Assembly: GCF_003347015.1 (NCBI RefSeq)
Contig: NZ_PNFB01000021.1
Location: 1-64,000, forward strand
Direction of reading: 5' to 3'
Length of the DNA stretch: 64,000 bases
DNA from: Brachybacterium sp. YJGR34
GTDB lineage: Bacteria > Actinomycetota > Actinomycetes > Actinomycetales > Dermabacteraceae
Shown here: positions 29,091 to 37,469 of the stretch, piece by piece
Layout: the number at the start of each line of letters is the position of its first letter
Position numbering within the stretch: the first letter of the stretch is position 1
Notes under the pieces: generated by a model
Database searches by the model: none
What the model saw: only the letters and a program-made list of their open reading frames with translations
Told to the model about the DNA's origin: nothing
Made by a program: the position numbers and the translations under genes

Positions 29091-30872
29091 TCATTCTGTG
29101 CCGAGTCGGAGGACGGCGGCACCCGCGTCGGCCATGTGGACCGTGCCGTGGGCGTCGAGGTGCACCGCCCCGAAGGCCGCCAGCAGCTCCTGCGCTCCGA
29201 GCGCGGCGGTGCAGGGGCCGGGCCCCCGATGGGCGAGGACGGCGTGCGCGCCGCGCTCCAGCAGCACCGTCTCCTCGGCGAGGACGCGCACGCGCGTGCG
29301 CCGGAGGTCCCCCTCGCCCAGGTCGCTCCGCTCACGGCGCAGGGCGAGCAGGGTGCGGTACCAGCGGAGCATCCGGGCGTGCTCGGCCGCCTCCTTCTCC
29401 TCGTGGCGCAGGATCGAGGCCGTGAAGGTCGCCGGGTCCTGGGGGTCGGGGACCTCCTGGGCCCAGCCCATCGCCGCGAACTCCTCGATCCGGCCGGCGC
29501 TGACCCGTGCGCCCAGCTCCTCGTCGTGGTCGGTGACATAGGCGAAGGGCGTCGAGGCGGCCCACTCCTCGCCCTGGAAGAGCATCGGGGTGCCGGGTCC
29601 CAGCAGGACCAGGGCGCACGCCGCGGCGTGCCGGGCGGGGGAGAGGCCGTGATGGATCCGGTCCCCGGCGGCCCGATTGCCCACCTGGTCGTGGTCCTGG
29701 AGGAAGGTCACGAAGGAGTGCCCGTCGTAGTGCGGCGAGTCGGGGTCCACCTTCGCGCCCCACACCTGGCCCCGGAAGGAGGAGTACGTGCCGGCGTGGA
29801 GGAAGATCCGGGGCAGCACGATCGCGAGCACCGCGGCGCTGCCGAAGTCGCCGTAGTACCCCGAGCGCTCCCCGGTGACCCAGGCGTGCACCCCGTGGTG
29901 GACGTCGTCGGCCCACTGCATGTCCATGCCCAGTCCGCCGGCCGCCGTCGGCGTCACGGTGCGGGGCTGGTTGCGGTCGGACTCCGCGATGAGGGTCAGC
30001 GGACGGGAGGTCTCCTCCTCCCAGGTCGAGACCGCATCGGCGAGCTCCGCCAGGACGTGCGGCGAGGAGTCGTCGTGCAGCTCGTGCACCGCATCCAGGC
30101 GCAGGCCGTCGACCCCCACGTCGACCAGCCACTGGCGCGCGCTGCCCAGGAGCAGGTCCCGCACCTCCCGGGAACCGGGCTGGTCGAGGTTCACCGCCGA
30201 GCCCCACGGGGTGTGATGCGCGTCGGTGAAGTACGGGCCGAACAGGCCCAGGTAGTTCCCCGCGGGGCCCAGGTGGTTGTGGACCACGTCGAGCACGACG
30301 GCCAGGGAGCGGGCATGGGCGGCGTCCACGAAGCGCGCGAGCGCGGCGGGACCCCCGTAGGCGGCATGGGTGGCATACGGCCCCACCCCGTCGTAGCCCC
30401 AGCCCCGGCGGCCGGGGAAGGTGGCGATCGGCATCAGCTCCACCGCGTCCACGCCGAGGGCCACCAGATCGCCCAGGCGCTCGATCGCGGAGTCCAGGGT
30501 GCCCCCGGCGCCGTCCGGGCCGGGGGTGAAGGTGCCCACGTGCAGCTCGTAGAGGACCGCCCCGCGCAGGGAGCGGCCCGGCCAGGGCGTGGTCCCGCGC
30601 AGGAGGCGGGGGTCGACGACCTCGCTGGCGCCGTGGACCCCGTCCGGCTGGGACAGGGAGCGCGGATCGGGCAGCCAGAGCTCGCCCCCGTCGAGCCGGA
30701 ACGCGTAGCGCGCTCCGGGCCGGGCGGGGACCTCGTCCAGGGTGAACCAGCCGTCGCCGGCGGGCGCCATGGAGTGCACCCGCCCGTCGACCCGGAGCGC
30801 GACCTCGGTGGCCGCCGGCGCCCAGACCTCGTACCGGCCGTAGTCCCGCGCGGGGACGGGAGCGGTCGTCAT
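29091..30872 (-). CDS. treZ: Malto-oligosyltrehalose trehalohydrolase
   Basis: 593 residues. It releases trehalose from maltooligosyl-trehalose. An N-terminal CBM48-like beta domain (about 1-100) precedes a GH13 barrel with YELHVGTFTPGPDG, DVVHNHLGPAGNY, the nucleophile in VDGLRLDAVHELHD, the acid in LIAESDRN and the third acid in LQDHDQVGN. The ATG overlaps the treY stop by ATGA. It completes the glycogen-to-trehalose route with treX and treY. Confidence 0.96.
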   Translation of the reverse strand: MTTAPVPARDYGRYEVWAPAATEVALRVDGRVHSMAPAGDGWFTLDEVPARPGARYAFRLDGGELWLPDPRSLSQPDGVHGASEVVDPRLLRGTTPWPGRSLRGAVLYELHVGTFTPGPDGAGGTLDSAIERLGDLVALGVDAVELMPIATFPGRRGWGYDGVGPYATHAAYGGPAALARFVDAAHARSLAVVLDVVHNHLGPAGNYLGLFGPYFTDAHHTPWGSAVNLDQPGSREVRDLLLGSARQWLVDVGVDGLRLDAVHELHDDSSPHVLAELADAVSTWEEETSRPLTLIAESDRNQPRTVTPTAAGGLGMDMQWADDVHHGVHAWVTGERSGYYGDFGSAAVLAIVLPRIFLHAGTYSSFRGQVWGAKVDPDSPHYDGHSFVTFLQDHDQVGNRAAGDRIHHGLSPARHAAACALVLLGPGTPMLFQGEEWAASTPFAYVTDHDEELGARVSAGRIEEFAAMGWAQEVPDPQDPATFTASILRHEEKEAAEHARMLRWYRTLLALRRERSDLGEGDLRRTRVRVLAEETVLLERGAHAVLAHRGPGPCTAALGAQELLAAFGAVHLDAHGTVHMADAGAAVLRLGTE

Positions 30873-33451
30873 CGCGGGTCCTGCGGGTCGTCCTCGGCCT
30901 GCACCAGCAGCGCGACGGGCCAGTGGTCCAGCAGATCCTCGAGCGCGAGCCGTCCGCCGTCGACCTCCGCGCCGCCCAGCAGATCGCGCCAGCGGCCCTC
31001 GGGCAGGGCGATCCACGACGCGCCCCAGCCGCCGCGCTGTGCCAGGCCCAGGGCGAGCCGCGTCACGACGGTGATCACCTCCAGCGGACCCTCGCCGACG
31101 GCGCGGCCGAAGGCGACGGCATGTCCCGTGGTGGTGGGCAGCGGGCGGTAGGACGCCTCGCGCCCCTGGAACAGCTCCGGGCGGCGCCGGCGCAGCGTCA
31201 GCGCGCGATGGGTGAGCCACAGCTTCTCGTCCCCGATCCCGTCCGGTCCGGCGCCCTCGATCATCCGGTGCAGCCGCGCCGCCTGAGCGGCGTGATCGAC
31301 CCGGCGGCGGTTGTCGGGATCCACCAGGGACAGGTCCACCGTCTCGTTGCCCTGGTACACGTCCGGGACGCCGGGCATCGTGAGCTGGACGAGCTTCTGG
31401 CCGAGGATCGCGGCCCGCTGGCCGGTCAGGGTGCGCCGGGTGTGCTCGGTGAGGATCTCGTCGACCTCCGGCGAGGCGAGGGCGGCGCGGCCCAGTGCCA
31501 GCACCTGGTGCTCGTAGTCGGCGTCCTGCTCGGTCCAGGTGGTGACGGACTTGGCCTCGCGCATCGCCTTGCGCAGATAGTCGTCCAGGCGCTCCGGCGT
31601 GATCCGCCCGGCGGCGGCCCCCGGCAGGTCCCAGCAGCCGGCGAGGGTCTGCCACAGCAGCAGCTCGATCCCGCCGTCGATGCGCTCGCCGCGCTCCGCC
31701 GCGGTGGCGCGGTCCAGGTCCTGGACCGTCAGCGCCCAGGCCGCGCTCTGCTCGGTGAGCACGCTGAGCCGGGCGCGCACGTCCTCGCTCCTCTTCGTGT
31801 CGTGCGTGGACAGGGTGGTCATCGAGTCCGGGTGGGTGAGCATCATGTCCGCCGCATGCGCGTGGAGCTCGTCCGGCTCGACCCCGATCCGCTCGGGGGA
31901 CGCCCCCACCTCGGTGACGGGCAGGAAGCGGCTGTAGCGGTAGAAGGCGGTGTCCTCGAGCCCCTTGGCGTGGACCGGGGGACAGGTCTGGCCGAAGCGC
32001 ACCACCACCTCGTCGCGCTCCGCGCTGCGGCGACGGCCCGCGCTGCCCACCTCGTCGCCGCAGACCAGCGACTCCACCAGCTCGAGGGTCGCCACCAGGT
32101 CCTCGTCCTCGCCGAGCCGCCGCCGGGCCCGGGCGGCGGCCTGGGCGATCACCGCGCGCTCGCCGCCGGGCGCCGGTTCGCCGGGCACGATGTAGGCGCG
32201 GTAGCGGTCCATCCCGCTCAGCAGCGCCATCACGACCTTCTGGATGTTGCGCCGGGTGGTGTCCCGCAGCCGGATGTCCTCCTGGCAGATGCGGTGGATC
32301 AGCGCGGTGAGGCGCTCGATCTCCGCCCAGAGACTGGTGGAGACGACCAGGTCCGTCGAGGCCTCGGCGACCTCCTCGAAGGGCCGCAGGTCCCCGGTGC
32401 GGCGCTGCCACAGGTGGGTCAGCCCCAGCGCCCCGTGCGGATCGTGGAACAGCCCTCCCACCCGCCAGAGGGCGTCGTAGCCGGTGGTGCCCGCACAGGG
32501 GAGGTCCCCGGGCAGGTGCTCCTCGCCCGCGAGGATCTTCTCGACCACGGTCCAGGCTCCGCCCGTGGCACGCTCCAGGGCGCGGAGGTAGCCGCGCGGA
32601 TCCGCGAGTCCGTCGGGGTGGTCGATGCGGTAGCCGTCGACGACCCCCTCGGCCTGCAGGCGCAGCAGGGTCGCGTGGGTCGCCTCGAACACCGCGGACT
32701 CCTCCACGCGGATCGCCGCGAGGGTGTCCACGTCGAAGAAGCGGCGGTAGGTCAGCTCCTCGTCGGCGACCTTCCAGTACGCCAGGCGGTACCACTGCCG
32801 ATCCAGCAGGTCCGCGATCCCCAGGTGCTCGGTGCCGCCGGTCACCGGGAGCACGTGCTCCCCGCAGCGCACCACGGTCTCCCGGGCGACGGTGCCGTCC
32901 GGCTGCGGGATCTCCTCCTGGTCGAGACGGATCTCGCCGTCGGACAGCACCGCACCGACGGGACGGGCCAGCACCGGCACCAGCACGGACCGCTCGGTGG
33001 AGAGGTCCACGTCGAACCATGACGCGAACGGCGAGGCGGGGCCGTCGCGGAGCACCGACCACAGGGCGCGGTTGTGCCAGATGGGGGTCGGGATCGCCAT
33101 GTGGTTGGGCACCACGTCCACGACCAGGCCCATGCCGTGGGCATGGGCGGTCTCGGCGAGCCGGCGCAGGGCCTGCTCACCGCCGATCTCCGCGCCGATC
33201 CGCGTGTGGTCGACCACGTCGTACCCGTGCGTCGAGCCGGGGGAGGCCTGGAGCACCGGGGAGCAGAAGAGGTGGCCGACGCCGAGGCGCTCGAGGTACG
33301 GCACCACCGCCGCGGCGTCGTCGGCCGTGAAGTCGGCGCAGAGCTGCAGCCGGTAGGTCGAGGTCGGCACCGGACGGATCGCGCGCTGCGATCCGGTGGC
33401 CGTGGACGGGCCCGGCGCGGGCGTGGGGCGGGGGACGGATGCGGTGCTCAC
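30869..33451 (-). CDS. treY: Malto-oligosyltrehalose synthase
   Basis: 860 residues. An intramolecular transglucosylase that converts the reducing-end glucose of maltodextrin to a trehalose unit. STYRLQLCADFTADDAAAVVPYL opens the GH13 domain (read as adjoining motifs), then DVVPNHMA, the nucleophile in VDGYRIDHPDGLADP, the acid in VVEKILAGEE and TLSTHDTKRSEDVRARL. GTG start at 33451 with AGGAGA upstream. It follows treX by 49 bp and overlaps treZ. Confidence 0.96.
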   Translation of the reverse strand: MSTASVPRPTPAPGPSTATGSQRAIRPVPTSTYRLQLCADFTADDAAAVVPYLERLGVGHLFCSPVLQASPGSTHGYDVVDHTRIGAEIGGEQALRRLAETAHAHGMGLVVDVVPNHMAIPTPIWHNRALWSVLRDGPASPFASWFDVDLSTERSVLVPVLARPVGAVLSDGEIRLDQEEIPQPDGTVARETVVRCGEHVLPVTGGTEHLGIADLLDRQWYRLAYWKVADEELTYRRFFDVDTLAAIRVEESAVFEATHATLLRLQAEGVVDGYRIDHPDGLADPRGYLRALERATGGAWTVVEKILAGEEHLPGDLPCAGTTGYDALWRVGGLFHDPHGALGLTHLWQRRTGDLRPFEEVAEASTDLVVSTSLWAEIERLTALIHRICQEDIRLRDTTRRNIQKVVMALLSGMDRYRAYIVPGEPAPGGERAVIAQAAARARRRLGEDEDLVATLELVESLVCGDEVGSAGRRRSAERDEVVVRFGQTCPPVHAKGLEDTAFYRYSRFLPVTEVGASPERIGVEPDELHAHAADMMLTHPDSMTTLSTHDTKRSEDVRARLSVLTEQSAAWALTVQDLDRATAAERGERIDGGIELLLWQTLAGCWDLPGAAAGRITPERLDDYLRKAMREAKSVTTWTEQDADYEHQVLALGRAALASPEVDEILTEHTRRTLTGQRAAILGQKLVQLTMPGVPDVYQGNETVDLSLVDPDNRRRVDHAAQAARLHRMIEGAGPDGIGDEKLWLTHRALTLRRRRPELFQGREASYRPLPTTTGHAVAFGRAVGEGPLEVITVVTRLALGLAQRGGWGASWIALPEGRWRDLLGGAEVDGGRLALEDLLDHWPVALLVQAEDDPQDPR

Positions 33452-33500
33452 TGTCGGATGCTCTCCTGGTCGCTGGCGTGCCGTCGTCCCGGGGCCGGGA

Positions 33501-35669
33501 TCAGGCGCGGAGGGGCGGGTCGTCCTCCTCCCCGGTGTCGGGGTGGTCGGGGGTGTCGTCCATCGGGGGGCGGAGCAGGACCAGCAGTGAGTGTCCGGGG
33601 CGGGAGATCGTCGCGCCGGCCGCGAGCGCGGCGCCCACCTCGAGGGTGTCGCCGGTGCCGATCGTCACGCGCCACTCGGAGCCGTGGTCGGCCGGGGGCA
33701 ACGTGAAGTCCACGGAGTTCCCCGAGGCGTTGAACATCACCAGCGCCGAGTCGTCCTCGATCCGCTGGCCGCGCAGGTTCGGCTCCGGGATCGCCGAGCC
33801 GTCGAGGAACATCGTCAGGCACTTGTTCTGCGCGGTGCTCCAGTCCTCGCCCGTCATCGGCGCCCCGTCGGTGCCGAGCCATTCCACCTCCCCGCGGAGC
33901 GATCCGTCCTCGCCGTCGCCGGCGCCCTGGAGGAAGCGGCGCCGGCGGAAGATCGGATGGCTCTGCCGCAGCGCGATCATCGTCCGGGTGAAGCGGAGCA
34001 TCTCCTGGCCCTCGGCATCGAGGTCCCAGTCCACCCAGGAGATCTCGTCGTCCTGGCAGTAGGTGTTGTTGTTCCCTCCCTGGGTGCGGCCGATCTCGTC
34101 CCCGTGGAGGATCATCGGCACCCCCTGGCTGACCAGGAGCGTGGCCATGAGGTTCTTCGCGCGCCGGGCCCGCAGGGCGAGGACCGCCTCGTCCTCGGTC
34201 GCCCCCTCGGCCCCGGAGTTCCAGGAGCGGTTGTGGCTCTCCCCGTCCCGGCCGCCCTCCCCGTTGGCCTCGTTGTGGCGGTCGTTGTAGGAGACCAGGT
34301 CCCGCAGGGTGAAGCCGTCGTGCGCGGTGACGAAGTTGATCGAGGCGATGGGGGTGCGGCCGGTGTGCTGGTACAGGTCCGAGCTTCCCGCGAGGCGCGA
34401 GGTGAAGTCCCCGATCAGACCGGGCTCGGAGCGGTGGAAGTCCCGCACCGTGTCGCGATAGCGGCCGTTCCACTCCGACCACAGCGGCGGGAACCCGCCC
34501 ACCTGGTATCCGCCCTCGCCCAGGTCCCAGGGCTCGGCGATGAGCTTGACCTGGGAGATGATCGGATCCTGCTGGATGATGTCGAAGAAGGCGGAGAGCC
34601 GGTCCACCTCGTGCAGCTCCCGGGCGAGGGTCGAGGCGAGGTCGAAGCGGAAGCCGTCCACATGCATCTCGCTCACCCAGTAGCGCAGCGAGTCCATGAT
34701 CAGCTGCAGCACGTGCGGCGTGCGCATCAGCAGCGAGTTCCCGGTGCCGGTGGTGTCGTAGTAGTGGGCCCGGTCGTCCTCGACCAGGCGGTAGTAGGCG
34801 GCGTTGTCGATCCCCCGGAAGCACAGCGTGGGGCCCAGGTGGTTGCCCTCGGCGGTGTGGTTGTAGACGACGTCGAGGATGACCTCGATGTCCGCCTCGT
34901 GGAGGTTCTTGACCATCTGCTTGAACTCCTGGACCTGCTGCCCCGTCTCGCCGGCGTAGGAGTACTCGTTGTGCGGGGCGAAGAAGCCGATGGTGTTGTA
35001 GCCCCAGTAGTTGCGCAGGCACTTCTCGACCAGGTGGCCGTCCTGGACGAACTGGTGCACCGGCATCAGCTCGACCGCGGTGACCCCGAGCTCGCGGAGG
35101 TGCTCGATGATCGCCGGATGCCCCATCGCGACGTAGGTGCCGCGGATGTTCTCGTCGATGTCCGGGTGGAGCATCGTCAGGCCCTTGACATGGGCCTCGT
35201 AGATGACGGTCTCGTGGTACTCGTGGGCCGGCGGATGGTCGTTGCCCCAGTCGAAGAAGGGGGAGACGACCACCGAGTGCATGGTGTGCGCGGCCGAGTC
35301 CTCGGCGGCCCGCTCGGAGGGGTCCTCGAAGGAATAGCTGTACAGCGAGGGATGGTTGCTCGCCATGCCCGCGATCGCCTTGGCATAGGGGTCCAGCAGC
35401 AGCTTGCTGGGATCGCAGCGGTGCCCGGCCGCGGGATCGTAGGGGCCGTGGACGCGGTACCCGTATCGCTGACCGGGCTGGACGGAGGGGAGGTAGACGT
35501 GCCACACGTAGGCGTCGACCTCGGTGATCCCGATGCGCCGCTCCGCGCCGTCCTCGTCGATCAGGCAGAGCTCCACGCGCTCGGCGACCTCGGAGTAGAG
35601 GGCGAAGTTCGTGCCGGAGCCGTCGAAGGTAGCGCCCAGGGGGTAGGCCTGTCCCGTCCAGATCTGCAT
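33501..35669 (-). CDS. treX: Glycogen debranching enzyme (isoamylase type)
   Basis: 722 residues. Removes alpha-1,6 branches to feed treY. The N-terminal CBM48 (WTGQAYPLGATFDGSGTNFA) is followed by the GH13 barrel with DVVYNHTAEGN, the nucleophile in VDGFRFDLAST, the acid in LIAEPWDLG and FVTAHDGFTL. NNNTYCQDDEISWVDW marks the GlgX/TreX branch. The ATG at 35669 has no Shine-Dalgarno but a TACCCT -10 six bases upstream; the longer open frame runs into tRNA genes and is not coding. Confidence 0.96.
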   Translation of the reverse strand: MQIWTGQAYPLGATFDGSGTNFALYSEVAERVELCLIDEDGAERRIGITEVDAYVWHVYLPSVQPGQRYGYRVHGPYDPAAGHRCDPSKLLLDPYAKAIAGMASNHPSLYSYSFEDPSERAAEDSAAHTMHSVVVSPFFDWGNDHPPAHEYHETVIYEAHVKGLTMLHPDIDENIRGTYVAMGHPAIIEHLRELGVTAVELMPVHQFVQDGHLVEKCLRNYWGYNTIGFFAPHNEYSYAGETGQQVQEFKQMVKNLHEADIEVILDVVYNHTAEGNHLGPTLCFRGIDNAAYYRLVEDDRAHYYDTTGTGNSLLMRTPHVLQLIMDSLRYWVSEMHVDGFRFDLASTLARELHEVDRLSAFFDIIQQDPIISQVKLIAEPWDLGEGGYQVGGFPPLWSEWNGRYRDTVRDFHRSEPGLIGDFTSRLAGSSDLYQHTGRTPIASINFVTAHDGFTLRDLVSYNDRHNEANGEGGRDGESHNRSWNSGAEGATEDEAVLALRARRAKNLMATLLVSQGVPMILHGDEIGRTQGGNNNTYCQDDEISWVDWDLDAEGQEMLRFTRTMIALRQSHPIFRRRRFLQGAGDGEDGSLRGEVEWLGTDGAPMTGEDWSTAQNKCLTMFLDGSAIPEPNLRGQRIEDDSALVMFNASGNSVDFTLPPADHGSEWRVTIGTGDTLEVGAALAAGATISRPGHSLLVLLRPPMDDTPDHPDTGEEDDPPLRA

Positions 35670-35675
35670 GGGGTC

Positions 35676-35681
35676 AGGGTA
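35676..35681 (-). promoter_or_regulatory. -10 of a leaderless treXYZ transcript
   Basis: On the minus strand TACCCT, six bases, then the treX ATG. The tRNA terminator at 35694-35735 ends just upstream of this promoter, so the two units are insulated. Confidence 0.55.
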
Positions 35682-35693
35682 ACGGGGGCCGGC

Positions 35694-35735
35694 ACGACGA
35701 AGGACCCCGGCCGCTCGGCCGGGGTCCTTCGTCGT
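35694..35735 (-). terminator. terminator of the minus-strand tRNA pair
   Basis: Two arms of 20 bases (35694-35713 and 35716-35735, beginning ACGACGAAGGACC) are exact inverse complements with only CT between them, so a 19-bp stem with a GCTC loop forms. It abuts the 3' end of tRNA-Val. It is one of the longest perfect stems in the window. There is no T-tail. Confidence 0.8.
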
Positions 35736-35737
35736 GG

Positions 35738-35809
35738 TGGGCGATACTGGGTTCGAACCAGTGACCTCTTCCGTGTCAGGGAAGCGCGCTACCGCTGCGC
35801 CAATCGCCC
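35738..35809 (-). tRNA. tRNA-Val (GAC)
   Basis: 72 nt with acceptor stem GGGCGAT/ATCGCCC, a D-arm with GCGCAGCGGTAGCGC, anticodon loop CTGACAC (anticodon GAC) and GGTTCGAAC T-arm. The bases after the discriminator A read CCA on the minus strand (35737-35735). It is identical to the plus-strand copy at 36568-36639. Second of a minus-strand pair after tRNA-Gly. Confidence 0.95.
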
Positions 35810-35836
35810 GTGCGTCGTCGACGCGGAGGGGAGTGG

Positions 35837-35909
35837 AGCGGACGACCGGATTCGAACCGGCGACCCTCACCTTGGCAAGGTGATGCTCTACCAACTGAGC
35901 TACGTCCGC
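35837..35909 (-). tRNA. tRNA-Gly (GCC)
   Basis: 73 nt with acceptor GCGGACG/CGTCCGC, D-arm AGCTCAGTTGGTAGAGC, anticodon loop TTGCCAA (anticodon GCC) and T-arm GGTTCGAATCC. Identical over all 73 bases to the plus-strand gene at 36336-36408. A -10-like TACAGT lies at 35935-35940 (minus strand), giving a leader of about 20 bases. Confidence 0.95.
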
Positions 35910-36237
35910 ACATCGGCCTGGCCGACGGAGAACTACTGTAGGTCCGCCGCGGCGCGGGAGCAAATGCTGATGGCCTGCAGTGTCGGAGGTCACGCGGGGT
36001 GCGCGCTCCGCCCGGCCGCGCGGGGGAAGCGCGCGGGAGGAGAGGGTCCGGAGGGCTCGGCGGTGGCGGACGGGGTCACGGGTGAAGGGGTCGTGGGACT
36101 CGCGGGCGGTGACCCATGGGGTGGCCCGATGGCCGCCCCATCGGCACGACGTAGGTCACACCGGAAGTGGTCCTCGGGCACTCCGGACCTCGTGTAAGCT
36201 TCTTCGAGTCCGCTCGGAAGAGTCGGACGACAGCCTC
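35910..36237. other. divergent tRNA promoter region, no gene
   Basis: This 328-bp spacer separates the two tRNA arrays. The minus-strand side carries TACAGT (35935-35940) and the plus-strand side TAAGCT (36195-36200), both plausible -10 elements. No protein-coding frame with a domain or ribosome binding site was found in between. Confidence 0.55.
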
Positions 36238-36309
36238 GGGCGATTGGCGCAGTGGTAGCGCGCTTCCTTCACACGGAAGAGGTCACTGGTTCGAACCCAG
36301 TATCGCCCA
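36238..36309 (+). tRNA. tRNA-Val (CAC)
   Basis: 72 nt, nearly identical to the Val (GAC) genes. Differences are confined to one D-loop base and the anticodon loop, here TTCACAC (anticodon CAC). No CCA is encoded after the discriminator. First gene of the plus-strand array. Confidence 0.95.
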
Positions 36310-36335
36310 CGACAGGATCCGCGAATCCTGCTCAT

Positions 36336-36408
36336 GCGGACGTAGCTCAGTTGGTAGAGCATCACCTTGCCAAGGTGAGGGTCGCCGGTTCGAATCCGGT
36401 CGTCCGCT
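36336..36408 (+). tRNA. tRNA-Gly (GCC)
   Basis: 73 nt, anticodon loop TTGCCAA. Exact inverted copy of 35837-35909. 26 bp after tRNA-Val (CAC). Confidence 0.95.
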
Positions 36409-36473
36409 CCGGGGAGCGGCGCCCTCGACGATCTGTCGGGAGCGCCGTTTCATCGAGGTGCGGGAGCATCTGC

Positions 36474-36544
36474 GGTGGGTTGGCCGAGAGGCGAGGCAAC
36501 GGCCTGCAAAGCCGTGTACACGGGTTCGAATCCCGTACCCACCT
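36474..36544 (+). tRNA. tRNA-Cys (GCA)
   Basis: 71 nt with acceptor GGTGGGT/ACCCACC, anticodon stem ACGGC/GCCGT around CTGCAAA (anticodon GCA), and T-arm GGGTTCGAATCCC. 65 bp after tRNA-Gly and 23 bp before the next tRNA-Val. Confidence 0.94.
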
Positions 36545-36567
36545 CCACCGGCGCCGTGCGTCGGCCC

Positions 36568-36639
36568 GGGCGATTGGCGCAGCGGTAGCGCGCTTCCCTG
36601 ACACGGAAGAGGTCACTGGTTCGAACCCAGTATCGCCCA
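36568..36639 (+). tRNA. tRNA-Val (GAC)
   Basis: 72 nt, identical to the minus-strand gene at 35738-35809. CCA follows the discriminator A at 36640-36642. Last tRNA of the array. Confidence 0.95.
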
Positions 36640-36649
36640 CCATCACCAC

Positions 36650-36683
36650 CCACGTGCCCCTCGGAGATCCGAGGGGCACGTGG
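36650..36683 (+). terminator. terminator of the plus-strand tRNA array
   Basis: A perfect 16-bp stem (36650-36665 with 36668-36683, arm CCACGTGCCCCTCGGA) with a two-base loop starts 10 bases after the last tRNA. No T-tail. Confidence 0.85.
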
Positions 36684-36700
36684 CGTCTCCGGGGACCCGA

Positions 36701-36717
36701 TCACCGGGATCGGGGGA
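36701..36717. promoter_or_regulatory. candidate operator, copy 1 (TCACC-N7-GGGGA)
   Basis: TCACCGGGATCGGGGGA matches the TCACC-N7-GGTGA palindrome at 9 of 10 fixed positions. It lies 77 bp before the DUF1269 start. Four similar sites occur upstream of other genes between here and 45252. Confidence 0.4.
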
Positions 36718-36794
36718 GGACGCCGCGGCGCCGCGGCGGGCAGGATGGACGCGAGTCCTCCCGGACTCGTCCGACCGTGCACCGAGGAGCCCTC

Positions 36795-37289
36795 ATGGCG
36801 CAGGCCGCCCTGACCGTCCGGACGTTCGGCAGGCCCGGCGGAGCCGCCGAGGCGGCCTCGACGCTGGCGGAGGCGAGCGCGCGGGAGCTGATCACCGTGC
36901 ACGACGGCGCCGTCGTCACCTGGGAGCCCGGGGAGAGGAGGCCCAGGGCCACGCGGGCCGCCGGCCTCGCGGGCAGCGATGCGCCGGGCGACGCGTTCTG
37001 GGGGCTGTTCTTCGGCCTCGTCTTCTTCGTCCCGCTGCTGGGCGCCGCGCTGGGAACGGCCCCGCGGGCGATCGCGGGGACGCTGACGGACGTCGGCATC
37101 GACGACTCCTTCATCCATCAGGTGCGCGACCAGGTCGCCCCCGGCACCTCGGCCCTGTTCGTGCTGTCCTCGGGCGCCACTGGGGAGGCGGTGCGCGATG
37201 CCCTCGACAGGCACGCCCCCGAGGAGCTCGTCGTCGCCGACCTCACCGATGAGCAGGAATCCGTGCTGCGCGCCGTCTTCGCCGACTGA
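36795..37289 (+). CDS. DUF1269-family protein
   Basis: 164 residues. The central glycine/alanine-rich stretch FWGLFFGLVFFVPLLGAALG (about 71-90) may insert in or lie on the membrane, followed by VGIDDSFIHQVRDQVAPGTSALFVL and a C-terminal HAPEELVVADLTDEQESVL, the DUF1269 layout. Function is unknown; relatives are found with stress and membrane genes. GAGGAG lies 5 bases before the ATG. Monocistronic between the tRNA terminator and the LuxR unit. Confidence 0.85.
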   Translation: MAQAALTVRTFGRPGGAAEAASTLAEASARELITVHDGAVVTWEPGERRPRATRAAGLAGSDAPGDAFWGLFFGLVFFVPLLGAALGTAPRAIAGTLTDVGIDDSFIHQVRDQVAPGTSALFVLSSGATGEAVRDALDRHAPEELVVADLTDEQESVLRAVFAD

Positions 37290-37337
37290 TCCTCGTCGCC
37301 GCCCGCGGCATGTGCGGCGCGCCACGGTCATGAGTCG

Positions 37338-37343
37338 TACACT
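37338..37343 (+). promoter_or_regulatory. candidate -10 for the leader ORF and LuxR gene
   Basis: TACACT lies 33 bases before the leader ATG. A transcript start near 37350 would leave about 27 bases of untranslated leader. No convincing -35 was seen. Confidence 0.4.
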
Positions 37344-37376
37344 GCTCGGCGAATCATCGTCGCAGGAAGGGTCACC

Positions 37377-37469
37377 ATGAGCTTCGCGCGTCGCCTCCTC
37401 GCCCTCCCCGGAGCTCGTGCCCGTTGGCGCGCCCCGGGGCCGACCTCCCGGACCGCCTGCGGCCGATGA
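37377..37469 (+). CDS. possible 30-codon leader ORF before the LuxR gene
   Basis: An ATG with AGGAAGGG seven bases upstream opens a 30-codon frame (starts MSFARRLLALPG, very Arg-rich) whose TGA overlaps the ATG of the LuxR-type regulator (ATGA at 37466-37469). The regulator ATG itself lacks a good Shine-Dalgarno. The arrangement suggests translational coupling or leader-peptide control. No homolog is recognised, and chance cannot be excluded. Confidence 0.5.
   Translation: MSFARRLLALPGARARWRAPGPTSRTACGR

Noticed and set aside
33501-35993. N-terminal extension of treX to 35993
   Set aside because: The extra 108 codons run through two tRNA genes and a terminator; the conserved protein starts at 35669 behind a -10.
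35738-36639. Phage or island attachment site at the tRNA cluster
   Set aside because: No integrase gene and no partial tRNA 3' repeat was seen in the window; the duplicated sequences are whole tRNA genes.
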